The notes under the pieces are model-generated. The model did not search any database. It saw only the letters and a program-made list of their open reading frames with translations, and was not told the origin of the DNA. Shown here piece after piece: positions 1-7,476 of a stretch of DNA of 64,000 nucleotides. A program made the position numbers and the translations under genes. Every line of letters starts with the position of its first letter. The stretch's first letter is position 1. Source of the DNA: IDS-8 sp040902105 (lineage in GTDB: Bacteria > Pseudomonadota > Gammaproteobacteria > Steroidobacterales > Woeseiaceae); contig JBBDXW010000056.1 in the NCBI GenBank assembly GCA_040902105.1, forward strand, positions 30,494 through 94,493, in the 5' to 3' direction.

Positions 1-54
1 CCCGCCCGGAATGCGCCGCAGCCGGCGTGACTCGATAACGAAGGTTGAAAGCGA

Positions 55-1743
55 ATGAACGACACCACCGCACGCCGCATCAAGGCGCCTGTCGGCAACA
101 CTTTGCAGGCGAAAAGCTGGCTGACCGAGGCGCCTCTGCGCATGCTCATGAACAACCTGGACCCCGACGTTGCGGAACGGCCCGAAGACCTCGTCGTGTA
201 CGGCGGCATCGGCAAGGCCGCGCGCAACTGGGAATGCTTCGATGCGATTGTCGCGAGCCTGAAAGAACTCGAAGACGACGAAACGCTGCTCGTGCAGTCC
301 GGCAAACCGGTCGGCGTCTGCCGCACGCACAAGGATGCGCCGCGGGTGCTCATCGCCAACTCGAACCTGGTGCCGGCCTGGGCGACCTGGGAGCATTTTC
401 GCGAGCTCGACCGCAAAGGGCTCATGATGTTCGGCCAGATGACCGCGGGTTCGTGGATCTACATCGGCAGCCAGGGCATCGTGCAGGGAACTTACGAAAC
501 CTTTGTCGAGATGGGACGGCAGCACTTCGGCGGCGATCTCGCGGGTCGCTGGATCCTGACCGCCGGTCTCGGCGGCATGGGCGGCGCGCAGCCGTTGGCG
601 GCAACGATGGCCGGCGCATCGATGCTCGCTGTCGAATGCCAGTCGGATCGCATCGACAAGCGCCTGCAAACCGGCTACCTCGATACCCGTGCGGAGAATC
701 TCGACGATGCTCTCGAGCTCATCAGGAAATCCGTTGCAGGCCGCAAACCCTTGTCCGTCGGGCTGCTCGGCAACGCCGCGGAGGTGCTCCCCGAACTGTT
801 GCGCCGCGGCGTCCGGCCCGACGCCGTTACGGACCAGACGTCCGCGCACGATCCGGCGAACGGCTACCTGCCGGCCGGCTGGAGCGTGCGGCAGTGGCTG
901 GAGCGGCGCCGCGACGACCCGGATGCGGTGGCCAAAGCAGCGGTCAAGTCAATGTCGGTCCACGTCAGGGCGATGCTCGCGTTTCACGAAGCGGGCATTC
1001 CCACGTTCGACTACGGCAACAACATTCGCCAGGCGGCGTTCGACGACGGCGTCAAAAATGCCTTCGATTTTCCGGGATTTGTGCCGGCATACGTCCGTCC
1101 GTTGTTCTGCCGCGGCGTCGGGCCTTTCCGCTGGGTGGCGTTGTCCGGAGATCCCGAAGACATCTACAAGACCGACCGGAAGGTCAAAGAGCTGATTCCG
1201 GACGATGCGCACCTGCACCACTGGCTCGATGCGGCGCGCGAGAAAATACAGTTCCAGGGCCTCCCGGCGCGCATCTGCTGGGTTGGCCTCGGCCAGCGCG
1301 ACCGGCTCGGGCTTGCGTTCAACGAGATGGTGCGCACGGGCGAGCTCAAGGCGCCGGTCGTGATCGGCCGCGACCACCTGGACAGCGGTTCCGTCGCGAG
1401 TCCGAACCGCGAAACCGAAGCGATGAAGGACGGCTCCGACGCGGTGTCCGACTGGCCGCTGCTGAACGCGCTCCTCAATACGGCAAGCGGCGCCACCTGG
1501 GTATCCTTCCATCACGGCGGGGGCGTCGGCATGGGTTACTCGCAACACGCCGGGCTGGCGATCGTTTGCGACGGCAGCGAGGACGCCGATCGACGCCTCC
1601 GCCGCGTGCTGTGGAACGATCCTGCGACCGGCGTCATGCGTCACGCGGATGCAGGCTACGACGATGCGATACGCTGTGCATCGGAACTGGGCCTCAACCT
1701 GCCTATGATACGACCGGTCAACGGGAAGAAGGGCGCCAAATGA
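55..1743 (+). CDS. hutU: Urocanate hydratase
   Basis: Second enzyme of histidine degradation: it hydrates urocanate to 4-imidazolone-5-propionate using tightly bound NAD+, in the cytosol. The 562-residue product has the usual family length and is recognisable end to end, including FDYGNNIRQ near residue 319, the CRGVGPFRWVALSG segment and the glycine-rich GGGVGMGYSQHAG stretch near residue 488. The ATG is preceded by a weak GAAGG. Its TGA overlaps the hutH ATG (ATGA), which suggests translational coupling. A longer open frame begins at 45 in another frame but is only the upstream extension of hutH. Any hutF, hutI or hutC genes would lie to the left of the window. Confidence 0.97.
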   Translation: MNDTTARRIKAPVGNTLQAKSWLTEAPLRMLMNNLDPDVAERPEDLVVYGGIGKAARNWECFDAIVASLKELEDDETLLVQSGKPVGVCRTHKDAPRVLIANSNLVPAWATWEHFRELDRKGLMMFGQMTAGSWIYIGSQGIVQGTYETFVEMGRQHFGGDLAGRWILTAGLGGMGGAQPLAATMAGASMLAVECQSDRIDKRLQTGYLDTRAENLDDALELIRKSVAGRKPLSVGLLGNAAEVLPELLRRGVRPDAVTDQTSAHDPANGYLPAGWSVRQWLERRRDDPDAVAKAAVKSMSVHVRAMLAFHEAGIPTFDYGNNIRQAAFDDGVKNAFDFPGFVPAYVRPLFCRGVGPFRWVALSGDPEDIYKTDRKVKELIPDDAHLHHWLDAAREKIQFQGLPARICWVGLGQRDRLGLAFNEMVRTGELKAPVVIGRDHLDSGSVASPNRETEAMKDGSDAVSDWPLLNALLNTASGATWVSFHHGGGVGMGYSQHAGLAIVCDGSEDADRRLRRVLWNDPATGVMRHADAGYDDAIRCASELGLNLPMIRPVNGKKGAK

Positions 1744-3269
1744 ACCTGCATATCGACGGCCGGCCGATCCGGCTTCATGACTTGCGCGAGGCGTGGCAGC
1801 ATCCGGTGCGCATGAGCCTGGAGGCCTCCGCCAGCGAGCGTATAGCGGCCTCGGCCAGGGTCATCACGGACGTCGTCAAAAGCGGCAAGCAGGTTTACGG
1901 AGTCAACACGGGTTTTGGCCAGCTTGCCCAGACGCGCGTGAGCGACGACGATCTCGTTCGCCTGCAGGAGAATCTCATTCGCTCGCATTCCGTAGGCGTC
2001 GGCGAATTGCTGCCCGACGACTGCGTGCGGCTGACGATGATCATGAAGGTCATTGCGCTCGCGCAAGGGTACTCCGGCGTGAGACTGGAACTCGTCGAAG
2101 CATTGTGCGGGCTGATCAACAACAACATCTGTCCTGCCATCCCCTCGAAAGGGTCCGTCGGCGCGTCGGGCGATCTTGCGCCGCTCGCCCATCTGGCGGG
2201 TACGCTGCTTGGCCATGGCAAGGTCAGTGTCGGCGGCAAGCCTCATACGGCTGCGGATGCACTGAAACGCGCGGGGCTGGTGCCGCTGCAGCTGGCGCCG
2301 AAGGAAGGCCTTGCCCTGTTGAACGGCACGCAGGTATCCACGGCGCTGGCGTTGAGCGCGCTGTTTCGCGCCGAGCACCTGCTGGCCGCTTCGGTCATGG
2401 CCGGCGCGATGTCGGCTGACGCGATCAAGGGCAGCGACACGCCGTTCGACGACCGAATTCAACGGGTTCGCGGCCACCAGGGCCAGATCGACATCGCGGC
2501 ATTGTTGCGCGGGTTCATGGCCGGGAGCGAAATTCGCGCGTCGCACATCGAATGCAGCCGGGTACAGGATCCGTATTCCATCCGTTGCCAGCCGCAGGTC
2601 GCCGGCGCCTGTCTCGACGTCCTGCGTCACGTAAGCCAGTTGCTGGAGACGGAAGCGAACGCGGTAACGGACAATCCGCTCGTTTTCACGGAGACGGGGG
2701 CGGTGTTGTCCGGCGGGAACTTTCATGCAGAGCCGGTGGCATTCGCAGCCGACTACCTGGCGCTTGCAATCGCCGAGATCGGATCCTTGTCCGAACGGCG
2801 CATCGCCTTGCTGATCGATTCGCATCTAAGCGGCTTGCCGGCGTTCCTCGTCGAGGAAAGCGGCCTGAACTCGGGATTCATGATGGCGCAGGTTACCGCG
2901 GCGGCGCTGGTGTCCGAGAACAAGTCGCTCGCGCATCCCGCGAGCGTCGACAGCATTCCGACGTCCGCCAACCAGGAAGATCATGTAAGCATGGCAACGT
3001 TTGCTGCGATGCGGCTGCACACGATGCTCGACAACGTTGCGAATATCGTCGCCATCGAATTGCTGGCGGCGGCGCAGGGAATCGAGTTTCACCATCCGAA
3101 GAAGAGCTCGGACCTGCTGGAGCAGGTTTTGAGCGAGATCCGGGACGTCTCCGATCGTTATACTGAAGATCGTTCGCTGTCCGCCGATATCGCGCGACTG
3201 GCGCACCTGGTCAACGAGGGTTACTTCTACGGCTTCGCTTCCGCGTCGCTGCCGAGCGGCACACGATGA
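1740..3269 (+). CDS. hutH: Histidine ammonia-lyase
   Basis: Converts histidine to urocanate and ammonia, the entry step of the hut pathway. The 509-residue protein carries the SVGASGDLAPLAHL motif. Its Ala-Ser-Gly at residues 142-144 is the triad that cyclises into the MIO electrophile in this family, and the position matches characterised HutH proteins. The start was set at the ATG that overlaps the hutU stop, because it gives the canonical N-terminus (MNLHIDGRPIRLHDL). The open frame extends upstream to 45 but that part is only out-of-frame hutU sequence. The 3' end again overlaps the next gene by ATGA. Confidence 0.97.
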   Translation: MNLHIDGRPIRLHDLREAWQHPVRMSLEASASERIAASARVITDVVKSGKQVYGVNTGFGQLAQTRVSDDDLVRLQENLIRSHSVGVGELLPDDCVRLTMIMKVIALAQGYSGVRLELVEALCGLINNNICPAIPSKGSVGASGDLAPLAHLAGTLLGHGKVSVGGKPHTAADALKRAGLVPLQLAPKEGLALLNGTQVSTALALSALFRAEHLLAASVMAGAMSADAIKGSDTPFDDRIQRVRGHQGQIDIAALLRGFMAGSEIRASHIECSRVQDPYSIRCQPQVAGACLDVLRHVSQLLETEANAVTDNPLVFTETGAVLSGGNFHAEPVAFAADYLALAIAEIGSLSERRIALLIDSHLSGLPAFLVEESGLNSGFMMAQVTAAALVSENKSLAHPASVDSIPTSANQEDHVSMATFAAMRLHTMLDNVANIVAIELLAAAQGIEFHHPKKSSDLLEQVLSEIRDVSDRYTEDRSLSADIARLAHLVNEGYFYGFASASLPSGTR

Positions 3270-4072
3270 CTATCACCTTTTCGCGGCACCAGGGGACCGC
3301 ACCGGTTCTTATCAGTATTCCGCACGACGGTCGCAGAATGCCACCGCGCATAGCGGCGCGCATGACCGATGCAGGTCTCGCGCTGCCGGATACTGACTGG
3401 TACGTGCGCCGCTTGTACGAATTCGCGAAATTGTCCGGCGCGACCGTCGTCGCCGCGAAATATTCCCGCTACGTTATCGACCTGAACCGCTCTGCAGACG
3501 ATGGCGTGCTGTACGAGGGCCAGGTGTCGACCGGGCTTTGCCCGCTGAAGACGTTCGCCGGCGATGCCATCTACAGAGAGGGTGAGACGGTCAGCGACAG
3601 GCAGAAGAAACGCCGCATCGAGAGGTACTGGCAGCCTTACCATGCCGAGCTTGCAGACACGATCGCGCACATAAAGGAGCAGTTCGGTTACGCCTTGCTG
3701 TGGGATGCGCATTCGATCCGCGGAGCGGTGCCGTCGCTTTTTGAAGGCGAGTTACCGGACCTGAATATCGGCACCAACGACGGGCAAAGCTGCCCGAAAA
3801 CCATTGAAGGCGCCGTCGCGAAGGTCGCCGCCGGGTCGCCTTATTCGCTGGTGATAAACGGTCGCTTCAAGGGCGGGTTTATCACACGTCACTACGGCGA
3901 CCCGAAAAACAATGTGTTCGCATTGCAGCTCGAACTGGCGCAGCGCTGTTACATGAACGAAACGACATTGCGTTATGATCAAAAGCGCGCCGCAACGCTG
4001 TGCACGGCATTGAGCGAGATGCTGGCGGCGTTTCAGGAAAGCGCGGCGTCGATGGCCGGCGCAGGCGGCTGA
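3266..4072 (+). CDS. hutG: N-formylglutamate deformylase
   Basis: Predicted to hydrolyse N-formylglutamate to glutamate and formate, the last step of the five-step histidine pathway (via HutF) rather than the formiminoglutamase route. The 268 residues match the N-formylglutamate amidohydrolase family: an N-terminal VLISIPHDGRRMP segment, a DWYVRRLYEF block, YVIDLNR, and the DAHSIRG and NGRFKGGFITRHYG motifs that hold the likely metal ligands. It is translationally coupled to hutH (ATGA). The formate it would release could feed the formate dehydrogenase encoded at 35.6-40.5 kb, but that link is inference. Confidence 0.93.
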   Translation: MTITFSRHQGTAPVLISIPHDGRRMPPRIAARMTDAGLALPDTDWYVRRLYEFAKLSGATVVAAKYSRYVIDLNRSADDGVLYEGQVSTGLCPLKTFAGDAIYREGETVSDRQKKRRIERYWQPYHAELADTIAHIKEQFGYALLWDAHSIRGAVPSLFEGELPDLNIGTNDGQSCPKTIEGAVAKVAAGSPYSLVINGRFKGGFITRHYGDPKNNVFALQLELAQRCYMNETTLRYDQKRAATLCTALSEMLAAFQESAASMAGAGG

Positions 4073-4103
4073 CCGTTCGGGTCCCAGGCTGGGAGGACAG
4101 TGC

Positions 4104-5444
4104 ATGACAGGCACGCCAGACAAAAAAAAGAGCAATAAAAAGAGCGGTATCCACGCCCTGTACGCCGACGATCGGCGAAAAGCGGATCGCCTGTTGTGGG
4201 GACGAACGAGCGATCCCGTTTCGCGGCGCGGCTTTCTCAAAGGCAGCGGGCTCGCCGCCATGTCCGCGGCGCTCGGTGCGTCCATTCCGTTCGCGAAGTA
4301 CATGCCTGGGGGGCTCATCCCCGCGGCATTCGCACAAAGCGACGCGTCCTTCGAACTGGCCGGCAAGTCCGGACTGACGGTGCTGAACGACCGGCCGATC
4401 AACATCGAGACGCCGGCGCATCTGCTCGACGACAGGGTGACGCCCGTCGAAAGACTTTTCGTGCGCAACAACGGGACACCGCCGAAGGTTGCGGGGATGG
4501 ATGCGGATGCCTGGGAATTCGAGCTGGGCGGCGAGTCCTGTGTGAAACCGGGGAAACTGACCCTGGCCGACCTGAAGTCGCGGTTCGATCATCATACCTT
4601 GCAGCTGCAGATTGAATGCGGCGGCAACGGGCGTTCCGAATTCTATCCGCCGGCCAACGGCAACCCGTGGACGAACGGCGCCATCGGCTGCCCTGAATGG
4701 ACCGGCGCGCGGCTCGCAGACGTACTCGATTCCTGCGGCATCAGGGACGACGCGGTGTACGTCGCATACGAGGGCGCCGATCTGCACTTGTCCGGCGACC
4801 CGTCGAAGAGCCCGATCTCGCGGGGCGTGCCGCTGGCCAAAGCACTCGAAAAGGAGTCGCTGCTCGCATGGACAATGAACGGCGAACCGCTGCCCCTGTT
4901 GCACGGACAGCCGCTGCGTCTGGTCTGCGCCGGCTGGCCGGCGTCGGTCAGCGGCAAGTGGGTGAAGCGGATTCTGATTCGCGATCGCGTTCATGACGGC
5001 GAGAAAATGACGGGGCAATCGTATCGTCTGCCATGTGAGCCGATAGCGCCCGGCAGTGAGGTCGCCGACGAAAACATGTGCATCATCGAATCGATGCCCG
5101 TGCGCTCGGTCATCACGTTTCCCCGCTCGGGTGCCACGCAGCCGATTGACAGAACTCTCGAGTTACGCGGTCATGCTTGGGCCGGCGATCTGACCGTCAA
5201 AAGACTGTATACGTCGATCGACTTCGGCGTAACCTGGCAGAAGGCACAGCTCGAACGCGCGGCAAATCGGCTGGCGTGGCAACACTGGAGGCAGGCGGTC
5301 GACTTTCCACAACCAGGCTACTACGAAGTCTGGGCGCGCGCCGAAGACAGCAGAGGGCGCTCACAACCGATGGTGCTCCCCGCCTGGAACCCGCACGGCT
5401 ACCTGAACAATGCCTGTCACCGCATTGCGGTAAGCGTGGCCTGA
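4104..5444 (+). CDS. Sulfite dehydrogenase-like molybdopterin oxidoreductase (SorA/SoxC type), Tat-exported
   Basis: A 446-residue sulfite oxidase-family protein. A Tat signal (SRRGFLKGSG, then a hydrophobic run to about residue 75, AFAQ) directs it to the periplasm folded. The Moco domain follows, with the cysteine ligand in IECGGNGRSEFYPP at about residue 172, and then the C-terminal Ig-like dimerisation domain (VKRLYTSIDFGVTWQKA). GGGAGG precedes the ATG. The cytochrome c gene starts one base after its stop, so the pair resembles SorAB sulfite:cytochrome c oxidoreductases. The substrate is inferred from the family; other sulfoxide or sulfite-like substrates cannot be excluded. Confidence 0.85.
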   Translation: MTGTPDKKKSNKKSGIHALYADDRRKADRLLWGRTSDPVSRRGFLKGSGLAAMSAALGASIPFAKYMPGGLIPAAFAQSDASFELAGKSGLTVLNDRPINIETPAHLLDDRVTPVERLFVRNNGTPPKVAGMDADAWEFELGGESCVKPGKLTLADLKSRFDHHTLQLQIECGGNGRSEFYPPANGNPWTNGAIGCPEWTGARLADVLDSCGIRDDAVYVAYEGADLHLSGDPSKSPISRGVPLAKALEKESLLAWTMNGEPLPLLHGQPLRLVCAGWPASVSGKWVKRILIRDRVHDGEKMTGQSYRLPCEPIAPGSEVADENMCIIESMPVRSVITFPRSGATQPIDRTLELRGHAWAGDLTVKRLYTSIDFGVTWQKAQLERAANRLAWQHWRQAVDFPQPGYYEVWARAEDSRGRSQPMVLPAWNPHGYLNNACHRIAVSVA

Positions 5445-5445
5445 G

Positions 5446-5802
5446 ATGGTCCGGCGGTTCCTGGTCGTTTTCCTGACGCTGTTCGCCGCTGGTGCGGCGG
5501 CGGCGCCGCAAATCGACGCAGCCACGGGCCTTGCCATCGCCTCCGGCTGGGAGCTGGTCCGGGCGCATTGCGGCGGTTGTCATTCGCACAAAACGGTGAC
5601 CAACCAGCGTGCCGACCGGCAGACCTGGCTCGACATGATCCGCTGGATGCAGGCAACACAAAACCTGTGGCAGTTCGACCCGGACACGGAAAACGCAATC
5701 CTGGACTACCTCGCCGCCAACTACCCGCCCCAGGCCAACCGCCGCCGCGCCCCGATCCCGCCGACGCTGATGCCTCCCGTGCCTGCCACCGGAGAACGCT
5801 GA
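5446..5802 (+). CDS. Monohaem cytochrome c, electron acceptor of the Moco protein
   Basis: A 118-residue exported protein. A signal peptide (hydrophobic FLVVFLTLFAAGAAAA) is followed by a single haem-binding CGGCH motif near residue 43 and by a probable distal methionine among MIRWMQ/LMPPV. It begins one base after the stop of the Moco oxidoreductase, so the two are almost certainly co-transcribed and form a SorAB-like pair passing electrons to the respiratory chain. The proline-rich C-terminus is unremarkable. Confidence 0.85.
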   Translation: MVRRFLVVFLTLFAAGAAAAPQIDAATGLAIASGWELVRAHCGGCHSHKTVTNQRADRQTWLDMIRWMQATQNLWQFDPDTENAILDYLAANYPPQANRRRAPIPPTLMPPVPATGER

Positions 5803-5818
5803 GCCGGGGGCTGGCTGC

Positions 5819-5912
5819 GGTCGCCCGCAACGGCGGGCTCCTACAACGCACGATCAGCGCACGATTCCTTCGTCGCGAAGAACGGTGTAGGAGCCCGCCA
5901 TTGCGGGCGACC
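5819..5912. repeat. REP-like inverted pair, family GTCGCCCGCAATGGCGGGC
   Basis: Two copies of one 26-base unit in opposite orientation: GGTCGCCCGCAACGGCGGGC... at 5819-5844 and its reverse complement at 5887-5912, 42 bases apart. Each unit is itself a small hairpin (GCCCGC/GCGGGC) with a CTCCTAC tail. It lies just 3' of the cytochrome gene, a typical REP position. The same unit recurs at 17906, 17968 and 35567. Confidence 0.85.
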
Positions 5913-6073
5913 GACAATTCCTTTACCCCGCGTGTCCCCTCGATCGACTTGATTGCGTCTGTCTATGTGGGACCACGGCGCGACTTATTGCAATTGACGA
6001 CCATGTCAGAGGCAGACGTCGTCCGCAGTCCTGAACGGTCGTGCGGGAATATCGATAGAGGAGGGATCGGAAA

Positions 6074-6616
6074 ATGAAAAGCAAATGTTTTCTCAAGCGA
6101 GTATCAATCACCGGCTTAACGGCCTTGCTGGGATTCGCTCTCCTTATGTCGGCCTGCAGCAATGCCGAGGATCAAGACTCCTCAACAGCGGCGAAGCAAG
6201 CTGCAAGCTCTGGCGTCGAGATCGATCCCTGCGCGCTGGTGACTGACGCAGAAGCCGGAGAGGCGTTAGGGGGTACCGTTGAAACAACGGAGAGACCGCC
6301 GGAAGCGAATCATCCGAACCTGGCTACCTGTCGTTACGTCGCGCCGATCGGACAAAAGGTCGGAGTCCTGGTGGTCATGGTGCATAGCCAGGAGATGTCG
6401 AGTTACGGCTTCCAGACCGCAAGGGAACAACCGTTCGATGTTCAGTCGGTGTCCGGCGTCGGCGACGATGCTTTCTGGATAGGAGATGTGAACACGCTGT
6501 ATGTTCTGCAAGGCGGTCTTTTCCTGTCGATTGGCGGCGATGTCGCGCTCGGTCAGATGCAGACTCTCGCTACGAAAGCCCTGGAGCGGGCTCACTTGGA
6601 GGAGGACACACCATGA
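6074..6616 (+). CDS. Lipoprotein of unknown function (DUF3558-like look)
   Basis: A 180-residue protein with a type II signal peptide ending in the lipobox LMSAC (Cys about residue 27), so it is probably anchored in a membrane. The mature part starts DPCALVTDAEAGEALGG and has a second conserved-looking CRYVAP. This layout recalls DUF3558-type lipoproteins, but the resemblance is only by eye. The stop overlaps the next gene's ATG (6613), so it is the first gene of a three-gene set of exported proteins. Confidence 0.75.
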   Translation: MKSKCFLKRVSITGLTALLGFALLMSACSNAEDQDSSTAAKQAASSGVEIDPCALVTDAEAGEALGGTVETTERPPEANHPNLATCRYVAPIGQKVGVLVVMVHSQEMSSYGFQTAREQPFDVQSVSGVGDDAFWIGDVNTLYVLQGGLFLSIGGDVALGQMQTLATKALERAHLEEDTP

Positions 6617-7476
6617 GAGTCATACTGACTGTATTGGCTATTCTTCTGACGATCCCGGTGACGCAGGCGCGCGATCAGTTTTCCGATCCGCTGCGCCGGG
6701 CGCAACGCGGGGCGAACGCGCAGGACACGCTGCTCGCGGCGCTCGGCGAGGCGACGCTTGCGTGCCTCGGTACGGTTTCGACAACGGCTTATCGAGTGAA
6801 CTCGGCGCGCGTGCTCGAGCGGAGCTTCGATGCCTGCACCACGCGCGACACGCGTGCATTGGAGCAGATCGATCGGCTGCTCGGCGTGCAGCATTCGCGC
6901 GAAGCCCGGCAGGACCGGTTGTCTGAACGTTACGCACAGGTGTGGAAAAAGGCCGCGCGTGTTTTTCCGTCGCGAGCGATCGAGGAGTGTCCCGACTGGG
7001 AGCTTTTGCACGTGATCGATGAGCCGACTCTCGAGCGAGTCGCCTCCTTTGCCTCCAAAGAAGGCGCGGCAAAGATCGGCAAGGAATACCGCTGGTACAA
7101 GGTCTCGTCGGAACAGTGCGGCTCGAACGGCTTTTGCGCAGTGTTTCAGGCCATGCTGTGCGGCGCAGGATTCAGCAACCAGTTCATCGTCTGGACGGAC
7201 CCGTTCTCTTCCAGCGTGGTCGTCGATCCCGCGTGGTGGCTGACGACCTACGAGTACGGGTCGGACCGGGACCCGGAGAATCCATTCAAGGCTCCGGGAT
7301 ACTATCACCCTATGTCCTACTACGGCGATCCGCCCGGATCGATGTACGCCGCAATCCAGCGCGAAGGCGAGGCATGTTCGCGGTGGAGCGAAACGGCCCA
7401 GAAACACTATACGGACCGTACGCTTCAAGCCCTCGATTGCGGCGGCGGGTGGGAGTGCGCATGCTACTGCTATTGA
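6613..7476 (+). CDS. Exported protein of unknown function, cysteine-rich C-terminus
   Basis: A 287-residue protein with a clean Sec signal (MRVILTVLAILLTIPVTQA). The middle holds CGSNGFCAVFQAMLCGAG followed by VVVDPAWWL. This spacing is faintly like the Cys...Asp core of transglutaminase-like folds, but no convincing catalytic histidine is visible, so no function is claimed. The C-terminus is rich in Gly, Cys and Tyr (GGGWECACYCY). It overlaps the lipoprotein gene upstream by 4 bases and the next gene downstream. Confidence 0.7.
   Translation: MRVILTVLAILLTIPVTQARDQFSDPLRRAQRGANAQDTLLAALGEATLACLGTVSTTAYRVNSARVLERSFDACTTRDTRALEQIDRLLGVQHSREARQDRLSERYAQVWKKAARVFPSRAIEECPDWELLHVIDEPTLERVASFASKEGAAKIGKEYRWYKVSSEQCGSNGFCAVFQAMLCGAGFSNQFIVWTDPFSSSVVVDPAWWLTTYEYGSDRDPENPFKAPGYYHPMSYYGDPPGSMYAAIQREGEACSRWSETAQKHYTDRTLQALDCGGGWECACYCY

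Noticed and set aside
45..1739. Open frame of 1074 codons from 45 to 3269 as one large protein
   Set aside because: The part before 1740 is the +2 reading of hutU with arginine-rich, low-information sequence; HutH itself starts at the ATG at 1740.
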